A DNA stretch of 64,000 nucleotides, from NCBI GenBank assembly GCA_023250155.1, contig JAHFBG010000005.1, forward strand, positions 25,057-89,056, read 5' to 3'. The notes beneath the pieces are model-generated. The model was not told where the DNA came from and did not search any database. It was given only the letters and a program-made list of their open reading frames with translations. Of this stretch, positions 1 through 8,880 are shown in pieces. A program made the position numbers and the translations under genes. Source of the DNA: Candidatus Melainabacteria bacterium (GTDB lineage Bacteria > Cyanobacteriota > Vampirovibrionia > 2-02-FULL-35-15). Position 1 is the stretch's first letter; each line of letters starts with the position of its first letter.

Positions 1-1
1 T

Positions 2-439
2 GGGTATGAACAATTATGCATTGACTTAAGTTCTTTATATCATAATTATTCAAATCTTGAACTAGGTTCATTCGGTAAAGTAGCAAACATACAAATTTAT
101 GACATGAGAAATCGCTCTGGTTATGAGAGTCGTAAACATGTCGATCTTAAATATGTTAATTATTTATTGGGTGGTTCTTTCCGTCCTATTAATCAATTAA
201 ACACTGATAATCCTTCTTTACTACTAGGTCTTACAGCACTCACTTTGAGAAGCTTAGAGTCTTATACTTTACAAGGATATGGAAAAGAAATGTCTCTTGA
301 AGATTTAAAAGGAGATAATCCCCAGTTGAACACTTATAAAGGATACTCTAGTGAGAAATATGATAAACAGCTTTCTGAAATATTACAAAGAGCTAAAGAA
401 ATTGTAGGATTAGAACCATTTCCAGAAAATATAAAATAA
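2..439 (+). CDS. Unknown protein, 5'-truncated at window edge
   Basis: The frame is open from base 2 to the TAA at 437-439, so the ATG at 104 is probably internal and the gene starts before the window. About 145 residues are visible. No signal peptide, membrane segment or known motif can be recognised; the C-terminal third is charged and likely helical. It converges with the dedA-like gene, whose stop lies only 5 bases downstream. I do not recognise the family. Confidence 0.6.
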   Translation, partial: GYEQLCIDLSSLYHNYSNLELGSFGKVANIQIYDMRNRSGYESRKHVDLKYVNYLLGGSFRPINQLNTDNPSLLLGLTALTLRSLESYTLQGYGKEMSLEDLKGDNPQLNTYKGYSSEKYDKQLSEILQRAKEIVGLEPFPENIK

Positions 440-444
440 GTTAA

Positions 445-1014
445 TTACTCAACTTCCCTAACCAATTTTCTTTTTAATACAGCAACTAAAAATATTAATG
501 CTACTATTCCAATGGCTATTAATAAAACAGTTCTTTCAAACTCAGCTCGTAATTGATCTCCTATAAAGCTTGCTGTATTTGCTACAAGAATATATCGAAT
601 ACTTCGAACTGGAAAACTTACAGCTGCAAAAAGAATAGGATTAAATTTCATTAGGCCACTTCCAAGCGTCAGTGCTTTATATGGTATTGGGGTAAATGCA
701 TCAATTACAATTGCCCACACACCAAACTTTGTAAATAGTCCCTCAGCTTTATTTAAAAAAGCATTGCTTGGAAATATCTTATGTACTAATGGCCTACCAC
801 CAAATCTTCCTACACAATATCCAATACAACCACCTATAACAGAACCTAAACTACATATCATTGCAAGTATTGTCGGGTCTTTTACTTTCTGTATTGCTAA
901 TCCAGATAAGATGAAATCAGGTGGTAGTGGTAGAATGAATCCATCAAAAAAAGCATTAAGAAATAAACCAATGCTACCATATTGTTGAAAGAAATCTTTT
1001 ATGCCATCTAACAT
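445..1014 (-). CDS. DedA/SNARE-associated family membrane protein
   Basis: About 190 residues with several hydrophobic segments and the DedA pattern: an N-terminal FFxxYG stretch, a re-entrant glycine-rich segment with GGCIGYCVGRFGG, then a F/IDAFTPIPYKALTLGSG block, which matches the conserved F.R..P..R.. core region of the family, and C-terminal transmembrane helices. DedA proteins are inner-membrane proteins; members act as undecaprenyl-phosphate or phospholipid flippases and affect envelope homeostasis. An ATG at 1014 is preferred over the GTG at 1038 because homologues begin close to the FFxxYG helix. It is divergent from hisC with almost no space between the two starts. Confidence 0.8.
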   Translation of the reverse strand: MLDGIKDFFQQYGSIGLFLNAFFDGFILPLPPDFILSGLAIQKVKDPTILAMICSLGSVIGGCIGYCVGRFGGRPLVHKIFPSNAFLNKAEGLFTKFGVWAIVIDAFTPIPYKALTLGSGLMKFNPILFAAVSFPVRSIRYILVANTASFIGDQLRAEFERTVLLIAIGIVALIFLVAVLKRKLVREVE

Positions 1015-1021
1015 ATTGAAT

Positions 1022-2131
1022 ATGCCAAAACAAAACACTGCTACAAAAAACCTACGACCAATTATACTTGAACTTCACCAGTATACAGCAGGTAAATCAA
1101 TTATTGAAATAGCAAATAAGTATAATTTAGATCCAAAACAAATTTTAAAACTTGGTAGCAATGAAAACATCTTAGGATCTTCACTAAAAGCAAAAATCGC
1201 TGCTACTTTTGCACTAGAAAAAGTAAACATATATCCAGAAGTTACATCAGAAGAACTAGCTAATAAAATTAAAAAAGTAAACAAGTTAAAAAACGTAGAC
1301 GTAGTAGTAGGAAATGGAATGGATCATATTTTTGAAATGGTTGCAAGACTGTTTTTAAACAATGATGATGAAACAATAATTTCTGTACCTACATTTACAT
1401 GTTATGAGCTTGCTACTTTATGGGCAGGTGCAGTGCCAAGACTAATTCCACTAGCAAAAGATGGATATCAAATGAATGTAAAAAGAATTTTAAATGCTAT
1501 AAACAAAAGAACAAAAATAATATTTATTTGCTCCCCAAACAATCCTACTGGAAACCTAATGAGAACAGAAGATATAAAAACTATATTAGAAAATACAGAC
1601 AAAATTGTTTTTCTAGATGAGGCCTATAGTGAATTTAGTGGTGTCACACTTACTAGCTGGATAGAAAAATATCCTAATTTGATAATTGGAAGAACATTTT
1701 CAAAACTATATGGCTTAGCTGGTTATAGAGTAGGTTATGCATTTATTCATAAGTCAATTGCAAGTTATTATTTTAATTCAATTACCCCTTTTGTAGTTTC
1801 AAGACCAGCACAAGCTGCAGCACTACATGCTTTGGATGATACATCATTTGTAAATAAAACTCTAAAGATGGTAAGAGAAGCCAAAGAGTTTTATTATAAA
1901 GAACTCTCAAAAGCAGGCATAAGTTATCTACCTACAGATGCTAATTTTATTACTATTCAAACTGCACCACAACTGTCAAAAGATGTAGCAGACAAGCTTA
2001 TGGCAAAAGGAATTATTACACGAGAGTGTTCAGCTTTTGGTACAGGTGGAAACAAACTTCTTAGAATTACTCTTGGTACGAGAGAACAAAATGAGCGTGT
2101 TTTAAACGAATTGAAATTATTATTTTCATAA
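1022..2131 (+). CDS. hisC: Histidinol-phosphate aminotransferase-like, PLP class I/II
   Basis: About 369 residues with the fold-type I aminotransferase signature: LGSNEN near the N-terminus, SPNNPTGN, FLDEAY, then the PLP-lysine motif RTFSKLYGLAGYRVGY, and the C-terminal arginine motif LLRITLG. This combination is typical of HisC, which transfers amino groups between glutamate and imidazole-acetol phosphate; some relatives act on aromatic amino acids. No other his gene lies nearby, so the exact substrate is inferred. An alternative ATG lies at 1001, overlapping the divergent dedA-like gene; neither start has a clear Shine-Dalgarno sequence. Confidence 0.85.
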   Translation: MPKQNTATKNLRPIILELHQYTAGKSIIEIANKYNLDPKQILKLGSNENILGSSLKAKIAATFALEKVNIYPEVTSEELANKIKKVNKLKNVDVVVGNGMDHIFEMVARLFLNNDDETIISVPTFTCYELATLWAGAVPRLIPLAKDGYQMNVKRILNAINKRTKIIFICSPNNPTGNLMRTEDIKTILENTDKIVFLDEAYSEFSGVTLTSWIEKYPNLIIGRTFSKLYGLAGYRVGYAFIHKSIASYYFNSITPFVVSRPAQAAALHALDDTSFVNKTLKMVREAKEFYYKELSKAGISYLPTDANFITIQTAPQLSKDVADKLMAKGIITRECSAFGTGGNKLLRITLGTREQNERVLNELKLLFS

Positions 2132-2138
2132 TTTTCGT

Positions 2139-2168
2139 CGTAGGGAACAGTCGCGACTGTTCCCTACG
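2139..2168. repeat. Perfect 30-bp palindrome
   Basis: The two 15-base arms, beginning CGTAGGGAACAGTCG, are exact reverse complements with no spacer. It lies between the convergent ends of hisC and the glycosyltransferase gene and could fold in the mRNA of either, but it has no T-tract. The GTAGGG...CCCTAC ends match the design of the palindromes at 26.7 kb and 58-64 kb. Confidence 0.8.
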
Positions 2169-2176
2169 GAAGTGAC

Positions 2177-3481
2177 CTAATACGCCTGTATCCTCGTTGA
2201 ATAATCTCTAATTATTCTTGCTGACTCTTCTTGAGCCAGATAGCCCCTAGCAATTTTACTTAAATTTTTAGTTTCCTGTAGAAATGAATCTTCATTAAAC
2301 ATATATCGAACCTGACTATATAAAGCTTCTACACTAAGATCTCTATAAGAAAGCATACTAGCTATACCTAGTTCACAAAGCCTCTTTGCATTTGATTCCT
2401 GTTCTACCTGTCCTGAATCTGGAACCACAAGCATTGGAATACCAAGTGTCATTATTTCCATAGCAGTACTGTGTCCTGCCTGAGTTATAACTAAATCAGA
2501 GTTCAAATAATAAATCCCGGGATTCTCTACAAAACCTATCAAATGTACGTTTGGCAAGTTCAGATCAGACTTAAAATCACTTAATACTACAAATAAAACA
2601 TCAGTCATCTTCTTAGCAAGCAATAGAACTGCATCAAACAATGGTTTTCTATATTTATGACCTCCTAAAGCACAGACAATTTTTTTCTTGTAATTATGAC
2701 AAGTAGAATGTGCGTAATTATTCTCTTGAGATTCAGTAAGAGATTTCCAGCTCCATGGCAACAATGGTCCAATAAATCTTTGTTTTTTCTTTACAAAGTT
2801 TTCATGATAAAGCAAAGGTAAGCACAATGAATATGGTGGCGGGAGATCTGGAATAAATATTTCATCAGCTGCTTGAAGCCAGTCTTTAACTACTTTTAAA
2901 ACAAATGGTTCTGCTGCATTGGTTAAAACTGCTTTAGTACCAGCTCTAAGCCAGTCCTTAAATGATTTTTCAATTAAGCTTTCTTCTAGATCATTTATCC
3001 CCACATCAAAAAACGGAGCAAAAGTAGTTTGATTGGTTAGTAAAATGCAAGGAATTCCAAGTTTATGAGCTGCAAATACTGGTGCACTTCTTGAATCAGC
3101 AACCACACAAGTAATACCATAGTTTTGCATTATTTTCTTTTCTTCATTTATTAGTTGATTTATAGAAACTGGCCATGAACTATTCTTTAAAATAGTTAAA
3201 CCTATATCAAAATTCCCATCCTTGCCTACAAAACTTATTTCAGGAGAAATTTCTACAGTAGAATAACCTGTCTTCTCCAACCTCTTTAACACATATCCAT
3301 AGCTAGCTAAAACTACTTCTTCTGGGTGAAGCTGTCTTGCAATTGCTAACGCTCTACTTGAATGGCCATAACCTTCTCCATTTATTGAAAAGTAAACTCT
3401 ATGCTTTAGTCTCTTTGGTAAAACATCACTAAAAGAGAAATGTGTAGTATTAGATTCATCTTTTATAATTTGTTCTTTCAT
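2177..3481 (-). CDS. GT-B fold glycosyltransferase (UGT/MurG-like)
   Basis: 434 residues with a two-Rossmann GT-B layout. The N-terminal half carries GEGYGHSSRALAIARQL, typical of the acceptor side of MurG/MGT-like enzymes. The C-terminal half carries a donor-binding stretch with VCALGGH, then HLIGFVEN, SDLVITQAGHSTAMEIMTLG and PMLVVPD, which matches the nucleotide-sugar site of UDP-glycosyltransferases. No signal peptide or membrane span is evident, so a cytoplasmic or peripheral membrane enzyme is expected. The acceptor is unknown; glycolipid or cell-wall precursor glycosylation is plausible given RfaE2 nearby. Confidence 0.75.
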   Translation of the reverse strand: MKEQIIKDESNTTHFSFSDVLPKRLKHRVYFSINGEGYGHSSRALAIARQLHPEEVVLASYGYVLKRLEKTGYSTVEISPEISFVGKDGNFDIGLTILKNSSWPVSINQLINEEKKIMQNYGITCVVADSRSAPVFAAHKLGIPCILLTNQTTFAPFFDVGINDLEESLIEKSFKDWLRAGTKAVLTNAAEPFVLKVVKDWLQAADEIFIPDLPPPYSLCLPLLYHENFVKKKQRFIGPLLPWSWKSLTESQENNYAHSTCHNYKKKIVCALGGHKYRKPLFDAVLLLAKKMTDVLFVVLSDFKSDLNLPNVHLIGFVENPGIYYLNSDLVITQAGHSTAMEIMTLGIPMLVVPDSGQVEQESNAKRLCELGIASMLSYRDLSVEALYSQVRYMFNEDSFLQETKNLSKIARGYLAQEESARIIRDYSTRIQAY

Positions 3482-3484
3482 ATA

Positions 3485-3505
3485 TTAGATAAGGTTATTA
3501 TCTAA
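3485..3505. promoter_or_regulatory. Inverted repeat between divergent genes
   Basis: Two 8-base arms, TTAGATAA and TTATCTAA, separated by 5 bases, sit just outside the glycosyltransferase start and about 130 bases before pstB. The layout suits an operator for the divergent pair, but AT-rich dyads of this size can arise by chance. Confidence 0.3.
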
Positions 3506-3633
3506 ATTTTATATGACTTATTAACTATTAATCAAAATTTTAGAAGGATTTAACAATTCAAGTAATATAGATCGTTTATGCATAATTAATCATGCCTTTA
3601 CTGTGTTACAATCCATGATGTTTAACACTATTT

Positions 3634-4434
3634 ATGCCAATTGAAATGTTAGCAGAAACATCAAAAAAATCATTAATCAACCTAACCAGTGTTAGTTGTT
3701 ATTATTACAATTTTATTGCAGTCAAGGACGTTAACCTAGAAATTGCAGCCAATAAAATCACTGCCTTAATTGGACCTTCTGGATGTGGTAAGTCAACCGT
3801 ATTAAGGTCTTTAAATAGAATGAATGATACTGTACCAGGTGCCAAAATAACAGGTACAATACTGATTCACAATGAAGACATTTATAAAAATGGTATAGAT
3901 TTAATAGAGCTTAGAAGAAAAATTGGAATGGTATTTCAAAGACCATTTCCTTTCCCCATGAGCATTTACGATAATGTTGCATATGGACCTAGAATGCATG
4001 GAATTAAAGACAAGAAGGTTTTAGATGAAATTATAGAGAAGAGTTTAAAGCAAGCTGCTTTATGGCAAGAAGTATGTGACAAGCTTGGAGATCATGCTTA
4101 TGAACTTTCAGGTGGTCAGCAACAAAGGCTTTGCATAGCTAGAGCACTAGCTGTTGAACCTGAAATTTTACTATTAGATGAACCTTGCTCTGCACTTGAC
4201 CCTATTGCTACTTTAAAGATTGAAGATCTGTTAAATGAATTGAAAAAAGAACTAACTATTGTAATTGTTACTCACAACATGCAACAAGCAAGCAGAATAT
4301 CTGATAACACTGCATTTTTTTGGACGACAGAAGAAAGAACTGGGTTTTTAGTCGAATACGATGCAACTGCAAAAATATTCAGTAGCCCAAAAGACAGGCG
4401 TACAGAAGACTACATAACGGGAAGATTTGGATAA
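3634..4434 (+). CDS. pstB: Phosphate ABC transporter ATP-binding protein
   Basis: 266 residues with all ABC ATPase motifs: Walker [11 protein letters not shown]-loop [20 protein letters not shown], signature [16 protein letters not shown], Walker [14 protein letters not shown] and H-loop VTHNMQQA. The PFPMSIYDN and [12 protein letters not shown] patterns and the C-terminal [11 protein letters not shown] are diagnostic of PstB. It energises uptake of phosphate through PstCA at the inner membrane. No pstS, pstC or pstA is present in the window, so this copy is detached from its usual operon. The next gene begins immediately after its stop. Confidence 0.95.
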   Translation: MPIEMLAETSKKSLINLTSVSCYYYNFIAVKDVNLEIAANKITALIGPSGCGKSTVLRSLNRMNDTVPGAKITGTILIHNEDIYKNGIDLIELRRKIGMVFQRPFPFPMSIYDNVAYGPRMHGIKDKKVLDEIIEKSLKQAALWQEVCDKLGDHAYELSGGQQQRLCIARALAVEPEILLLDEPCSALDPIATLKIEDLLNELKKELTIVIVTHNMQQASRISDNTAFFWTTEERTGFLVEYDATAKIFSSPKDRRTEDYITGRFG

Positions 4435-4911
4435 ATGGCAGAAATCATCCCTCTTCACCAACTACAACATAAAATAGAGTTTTTACGCTCAAGAAACAAA
4501 GATATAAAGATAGTAGCTACCAATGGATGCTTTGATATTTTGCATATAGGGCATGTCAGATCACTTCAAAAAGCAAAGACATTTGGAGATATATTAATTG
4601 TGGGAATTAATAGTGATGCTTCTATTAAAGGGCTAAAGGGTGATTTACGTCCAATAAATAATGAGCTTGATAGAGCTGAGGTTCTAGCCTCTCTTGAATG
4701 CATTAACCTAGTATCAATCTTTAATGAAAAAACAGCTGAGAATTTTCTTGAAATCGTTAAGCCTAATATCTATGTTAAAGGTGGGGACTATGATTTAGAA
4801 ACCTTACCAGAAGCCCTGTTGGTTAGAAAATATAATGGTCAAACCATTCAAATTCCATTAGTTCCAAATTCCTCAACTACAAAAATTATTGAAAAGATTA
4901 AAAAAAATTAA
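4435..4911 (+). CDS. rfaE2: ADP-heptose synthase adenylyltransferase domain protein
   Basis: 158 residues forming a stand-alone cytidylyltransferase-like domain: TNGCFDILHIGHV contains the HxGH nucleotide-transfer motif, followed by LIVGINSDASIKGLKG, RPINNELDRAEVLASLE and YVKGGDY. This matches the C-terminal half of HldE (RfaE domain II), which adenylylates D-glycero-beta-D-manno-heptose 1-phosphate for lipopolysaccharide core synthesis. The kinase half is absent here and may be elsewhere. The ATG directly abuts the pstB TAA, so the two are likely cotranscribed. It supports an outer membrane with heptose-containing glycan. Confidence 0.9.
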   Translation: MAEIIPLHQLQHKIEFLRSRNKDIKIVATNGCFDILHIGHVRSLQKAKTFGDILIVGINSDASIKGLKGDLRPINNELDRAEVLASLECINLVSIFNEKTAENFLEIVKPNIYVKGGDYDLETLPEALLVRKYNGQTIQIPLVPNSSTTKIIEKIKKN

Positions 4912-4929
4912 GCTTTCTCCTCTATCTTT

Positions 4930-4957
4930 TTGTATTGTCAATTTGCTAAGATAATAT
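4930..4957 (+). promoter_or_regulatory. Candidate sigma-70-type promoter
   Basis: TTGTAT and TAATAT hexamers separated by 16 bases lie about 60 bases before the small gene at 5016. The match is moderate and the region is AT-rich, so this is a weak call. Confidence 0.3.
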
Positions 4958-5015
4958 TAAGAAATCATTAAGAGACCTGATTTTATATCAAAAACAACTA
5001 TTTAAGGAGATTATT

Positions 5016-5240
5016 ATGAATAATAACGATAAAAAAGGACTTTCAATCACTTGGCAAATAGCTTATGCAGCACGCGAGCTAAGACATAAACAAAAAATAA
5101 CAATTACATGCTTAAAAAGTGAAACCACCTCAATCATTGAACAATTAAGCTCATTTTGTAATTCAAAACCAGTTATGACAAACTCTATACTTAAACCAAA
5201 TTCTAATGAAGTATTTCTTGAAATCGTTAATGCTTACTAG
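5016..5240 (+). CDS. Small unknown protein, 74 aa
   Basis: A 74-residue reading frame preceded by a good AAGGAG Shine-Dalgarno sequence 6 bases before the ATG, which makes it credible. The product is mixed polar and helical, without membrane spans or known motifs. Its stop overlaps by a few bases the end of the convergent 63-aa gene. The family is not recognised. Confidence 0.6.
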   Translation: MNNNDKKGLSITWQIAYAARELRHKQKITITCLKSETTSIIEQLSSFCNSKPVMTNSILKPNSNEVFLEIVNAY

Positions 5241-5428
5241 TTTTCATCTATAGCCGTATGGCACTCATCAAGTTTGTCTTCTAAGTTATCTGCGTATTCA
5301 AGCATTAAGCCAATTTTTCTTAATCTATCTTCCCTTACAATAATTTCCCGTGCTAATTCTTTTCTTTGTTGATAAAGTTCACTCAGTCCTTTTGCCAATT
5401 TTCTAAATTCTTCAGTAACTGTTATCAT
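5237..5428 (-). CDS. Small coiled-coil protein, 63 aa
   Basis: A 63-residue, highly charged protein that is probably one long helix or coiled coil; the region RKELAREIIVREDRLRKIG shows heptad-like spacing. A GTGAGG ribosome-binding sequence precedes the ATG. It converges with the 74-aa gene with a four-base overlap. No family is recognised. Confidence 0.5.
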   Translation of the reverse strand: MITVTEEFRKLAKGLSELYQQRKELAREIIVREDRLRKIGLMLEYADNLEDKLDECHTAIDEN

Positions 5429-5572
5429 TGATACCTCACTTAGGTTCCACTTCCCAATACAGTTAGTTTCGGCTAACCTAAATTAAACTCAATACATAAG
5501 AAGGGTTATACTGCTAAGAATTTTAAAGTCATGAATTTGGCACGAATACAAAGGTTTAGCAAAAAGCAAGCC

Positions 5573-5584
5573 AGGGATATCCCT
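5573..5584. other. 12-bp perfect palindrome
   Basis: AGGGATATCCCT lies in the 194-base gap between the 63-aa gene and the 553-aa gene. The rest of the gap shows only short AT-rich dyads. No function can be assigned. Confidence 0.25.
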
Positions 5585-5622
5585 ATAATAAACCATTAGA
5601 CTTAGACTACAAATTGTAGTGC

Positions 5623-7284
5623 TTAAGAGGGAGTAACCTCAGGTTCAATTATTACTCCACGTCCAGTAACTCTTTTTCCAAAATCCCTAATTGTTTGCCA
5701 GAGAGATTTTATACTTTGAACAATTCCACCTTTTACTCCTTCAACATCAACAACCTGAGAAGGGAATAATTCATCAACAATAGGTTCTTTTTGAATATCT
5801 GTAATTTCTTTCCTGAAATTTCCTATATGATCTACAAATAAATCATTGATTATTGGATTAACATCACGCAAGAAATGAATTAAAGTAGAAAGCTTCCCTT
5901 CTGTTACAAACTTCGCTAATATTGGCATTGTTAGATTCTGAATAGAATAAGGAAGACCAAATGCATTAGTAACATTTTCAATAAAGCTTGGTGACATACT
6001 TTTAGCAAGAGAGACCACTTTTAAAACAATGTTCGCTACTATTTTTTCTTCAGTACTACCATTGAAAGGTTCTTTTGCTCCTGATTTTAAATAAGCATAT
6101 AATTTTTTTATAAATAAAGGATTGTCCACAAACTTAGATGCAAATTTTTGATAGTTTACTTCTTTACCAGACATCCATAGAACACCATTTAAAAACCATG
6201 AAGACAAAGTGTTATTTTTTCCAAACAGTCTTTCAAAACCTTCATTTACTTTTTTAACTACTTGTTGTAGTTTATGTTCATCACTAGTTAGCTCTGTCAG
6301 TTTGATTTCACCAATAACATTTTCTGTTTTTTCATCCAAGCTCATTGCAGACTTATTATTATTTTTTACGGATTTAATCTCTTGAATCTCTTGTTTGAAA
6401 TTACCGAGGATTTCTGCTAAAAAGTCACCAACCCAAGGATTTATTAACCTTACAAAATCAAACACTTTACCAAAGGTACCTTTAAATGCTCTTGCAAATA
6501 AAGGCATAGCTATATTTTGAACTGAAAATATGATTGGGAAAATACTAACAAACTTGCTTGCAAAGCCTGTTGTATAACTCACTACAAAAGAAGATAATTT
6601 TACAAGTTTCTTTTTTTGTTCAGCTTCTACATCTCCACGAAATGCACTCTCCAAGAGCTGTTTAGCTTCTGCACTTCCTTTTTCTTTTTTCAATTTTAAA
6701 TACTCAGCAAATACCTTTATAAATCCTGAATCAGAAGTTAAAACTCTTTGCAATGGTTCATATCCACCTTCACTAAACCCCATTTTTTTAATCACAAGAT
6801 TTAAAATCCATGCAGGCATATTAGTCCTTCTGTTATATGCCCTTGATAAAATAGCATTTGTATTTAAAAGGATTTTTTGTGCATCTTCCTCATGTGGTAA
6901 TAAATCAGGAAAGCGATTTGTTTGTTCACTTACATATGAACTATCAACCTTGTTTTCATTCCCCGGCTCATGGGATTTTTCAAGTTCCTGCAAAGCTTCA
7001 AAAACATTTCTACCCACATTAGAACCTAGCTTTAAGATACCTTCAGTAGGCTCTAACTTAATATCATTTGGTTGAAAATCTGGACTGTTTACTACTTGTA
7101 TAGAATTGATGTTGTTTACTTTGTCTTGATCTTCAGGACTGAATAGTGATTTCAATAGCTCTCTTGCAGATTCTAACCCAGAATTTAATATCGTTCCATT
7201 TCTCAAGCCAGATTTTAAACGCAACACATTATCACCTGAGTCTTCAGGAGGTAGATTAAATTGTAATTTTGAAATAATTGTCAT
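5623..7284 (-). CDS. Unknown 553-aa protein with two internal repeats
   Basis: The protein has a polar N-terminal region (about 1-155) followed by two related segments of about 150 residues (about 156-315 and 350-510). Each runs from an AWILN/SWFLN start, through SVQNIAMPLFA/SIQNLTMPILA, to a LINPWVGDFL/DVNPIINDLF and GNFKQEI/GNFRKEI end, so an internal duplication is clear. The segments are mostly helical and moderately hydrophobic without a clear membrane span or signal peptide. No known family is recognised. Codon use is like that of its neighbours. It is divergent from the sugar dehydrogenase gene across a long AT-rich gap. Confidence 0.7.
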   Translation of the reverse strand: MTIISKLQFNLPPEDSGDNVLRLKSGLRNGTILNSGLESARELLKSLFSPEDQDKVNNINSIQVVNSPDFQPNDIKLEPTEGILKLGSNVGRNVFEALQELEKSHEPGNENKVDSSYVSEQTNRFPDLLPHEEDAQKILLNTNAILSRAYNRRTNMPAWILNLVIKKMGFSEGGYEPLQRVLTSDSGFIKVFAEYLKLKKEKGSAEAKQLLESAFRGDVEAEQKKKLVKLSSFVVSYTTGFASKFVSIFPIIFSVQNIAMPLFARAFKGTFGKVFDFVRLINPWVGDFLAEILGNFKQEIQEIKSVKNNNKSAMSLDEKTENVIGEIKLTELTSDEHKLQQVVKKVNEGFERLFGKNNTLSSWFLNGVLWMSGKEVNYQKFASKFVDNPLFIKKLYAYLKSGAKEPFNGSTEEKIVANIVLKVVSLAKSMSPSFIENVTNAFGLPYSIQNLTMPILAKFVTEGKLSTLIHFLRDVNPIINDLFVDHIGNFRKEITDIQKEPIVDELFPSQVVDVEGVKGGIVQSIKSLWQTIRDFGKRVTGRGVIIEPEVTPS

Positions 7285-7644
7285 AAATTGGTCATATACA
7301 AAACCAAAATATAGATTGGCCCTGCAAACTAATACCTATTGACTTAAATATTTTTATCTTATATTTTAATTTAAAAACTAAACTCCCTTCAAATTTAGCT
7401 TTTAAGCCGATTTTATCAATTCTTAACCTCAAAAAGAAATGATTTCTTAACCTTACAAACATTAATTAAAAATAACATTTTAATTAAAGCCCAAAGTTGA
7501 ATAATAAAAGTCTATAAAAGTAATTAAAATCATAAAAAATTAGTTTATCTAAACTAAATAACCTATTTTTCTTAAGAAGAATTTGGGTAAAACAAAATTT
7601 AGGGACTACCATAATGAGGTTAAAAGGTTAAAGGAGATTATCTT
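7285..7644. other. 360-base AT-rich divergent intergenic region
   Basis: No reading frame or RNA gene is evident. It holds an 18-base dyad at 7540-7557 and an AAAGGAG ribosome-binding sequence just before the gene at 7645. Promoters for both flanking genes must lie here, but AT-richness prevents a confident choice. Confidence 0.5.
7540..7557. promoter_or_regulatory. 18-base operator-like dyad
   Basis: TTAGTTTA and TAAACTAA are exact reverse complements separated by TC, about 88 bases before the ATG at 7645. Position and symmetry suit a repressor site; the binding protein is unknown. Confidence 0.3.
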
Positions 7645-8880
7645 ATGAGTAATATTGCAATTGTTGGTGGCTGCGGCCGATTAGGATTAAACTTAGCACT
7701 TATAGCAGCAAATAAAGGACACAATGTAACAGCTATAGATATAGATGATGAAAGAATAAATGAAATCAAACAAGGTAATTTACCTTTTGTAAAAGAACAA
7801 GCAGAATTGTATTTAGAAGAAGCGTTGAAAAATAAAAAGTTAACTTTAAGCACAGAATATGATCAAGTTGCAAATGCTGAAGTTATTGTAATCACTATGG
7901 GTACACCTGTTGATTCAAATTTAAATCCAAGCTTAGAACCAGTAGCTGGAGTGATTTTTGATCTTTCTGAACACTTCAAAAAAAATCAGCTTATAGTATT
8001 TAGAAATGCAATAGCACCAACTGTAACAAACAGAATAAAAACACTAATAGAAGATAAAACAGGATTTAAAGTAGGAAAAGATATTCATCTTGTTTTTGCA
8101 CCAGAGTTGGCTGAAGAAAATGGAAATCTTCATGATCTAAATAAAGCAGCACAACCAATTGGTGCTTTTGATGAAAATAGTTTCAGAGCTGCACAAAAGT
8201 TTTTTGACACTATTACAAAAGGACAAATCACCTGGCTTAGTCCAGAAGAGGCTCTCTTAGCTAAGCTTATGACTAATATGTTTGCATACATACAAGGAGC
8301 TTGTGCAAATGAGTTTTATTTAATTGCACAAAGTTTCAATGCAAACATAAATAAGATTTTAGATGCTACAAGCAATGCTCTTCCAGCACCAAATCCAAAC
8401 AATGCAGGTCCAGGCATGCATAAAGAAGGATGGTCACTGGTAGAACGCTTACCATTTGCTGAGCTTGTAACCACTGCATTTAAAATAAACGAATCCATGC
8501 CAGCACAAATAGTGAAGCAGTTAGAAAACCATAGCTTAAAGAAAGTAGCTATTTTAGGTATGACAAACAAAGCTAATTACGACGATGCAAGATCATCACT
8601 TAGCTATAAGCTTAGAAAAATGTTATTTTACAAAGACTATGAAGTAGTGTGCTATGACCCTTATCTACCAGAGTTTGCAGACTCAGCTGTTTTGCAAAAT
8701 ACAGATGCTGTAATTTTAATGACTGCACATGATGAGTTTAGTAACTTAGAGAAAGTAAAAGGCTGGATAAACAATTCAAACTGTGTATTTGTAGATATTC
8801 ATGGTTATTGGCAAGAGCTAAGAAATCAATCAGCAAATCAAGCACATGCTAATGAAAGTGTTAAAGCTAGGAAGAAATAA
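7645..8880 (+). CDS. UDP-glucose/GDP-mannose dehydrogenase-family protein, catalytic Cys missing
   Basis: 411 residues with the three-domain nucleotide-sugar dehydrogenase layout: an N-terminal NAD-binding start IAIVGGCGRLGLNLA, ITMGTPVD, FAPELAEENG in place of the usual PERxxxG loop, a central dimerisation helix with AKLMTNMF and ANEF, and a C-terminal UDP-binding-type domain with VAILGMTNKANYDDARSS and CYDPY. The family oxidises a nucleotide-sugar 6-hydroxyl to an acid through a catalytic cysteine in a GPGxGGxC motif. Here residues 254-266 read AGPGMHKEGWSLV, so the cysteine position is lost. The lysine and Asn-Glu motif remain. The protein may have a different activity. A strong AAAGGAG sequence supports the start. 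Confidence 0.8.
   Translation: MSNIAIVGGCGRLGLNLALIAANKGHNVTAIDIDDERINEIKQGNLPFVKEQAELYLEEALKNKKLTLSTEYDQVANAEVIVITMGTPVDSNLNPSLEPVAGVIFDLSEHFKKNQLIVFRNAIAPTVTNRIKTLIEDKTGFKVGKDIHLVFAPELAEENGNLHDLNKAAQPIGAFDENSFRAAQKFFDTITKGQITWLSPEEALLAKLMTNMFAYIQGACANEFYLIAQSFNANINKILDATSNALPAPNPNNAGPGMHKEGWSLVERLPFAELVTTAFKINESMPAQIVKQLENHSLKKVAILGMTNKANYDDARSSLSYKLRKMLFYKDYEVVCYDPYLPEFADSAVLQNTDAVILMTAHDEFSNLEKVKGWINNSNCVFVDIHGYWQELRNQSANQAHANESVKARKK

Noticed and set aside
764..988. Small frame antisense to dedA
   Set aside because: It lies wholly inside a recognised DedA gene and shows no independent start signal or motif.
2139..2168. Bidirectional terminator between hisC and the glycosyltransferase gene
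   Set aside because: The hairpin is strong, but neither side has a T-tract, and its ends match the repeat family elsewhere; it is listed as a repeat instead.
5530..5560. Sigma-54 promoter (TGGCAC-like) before the 63-aa gene
   Set aside because: TGGCAC is present, but the -12 TTGC element at the required spacing is missing, and no sigma-54 activator gene is seen.
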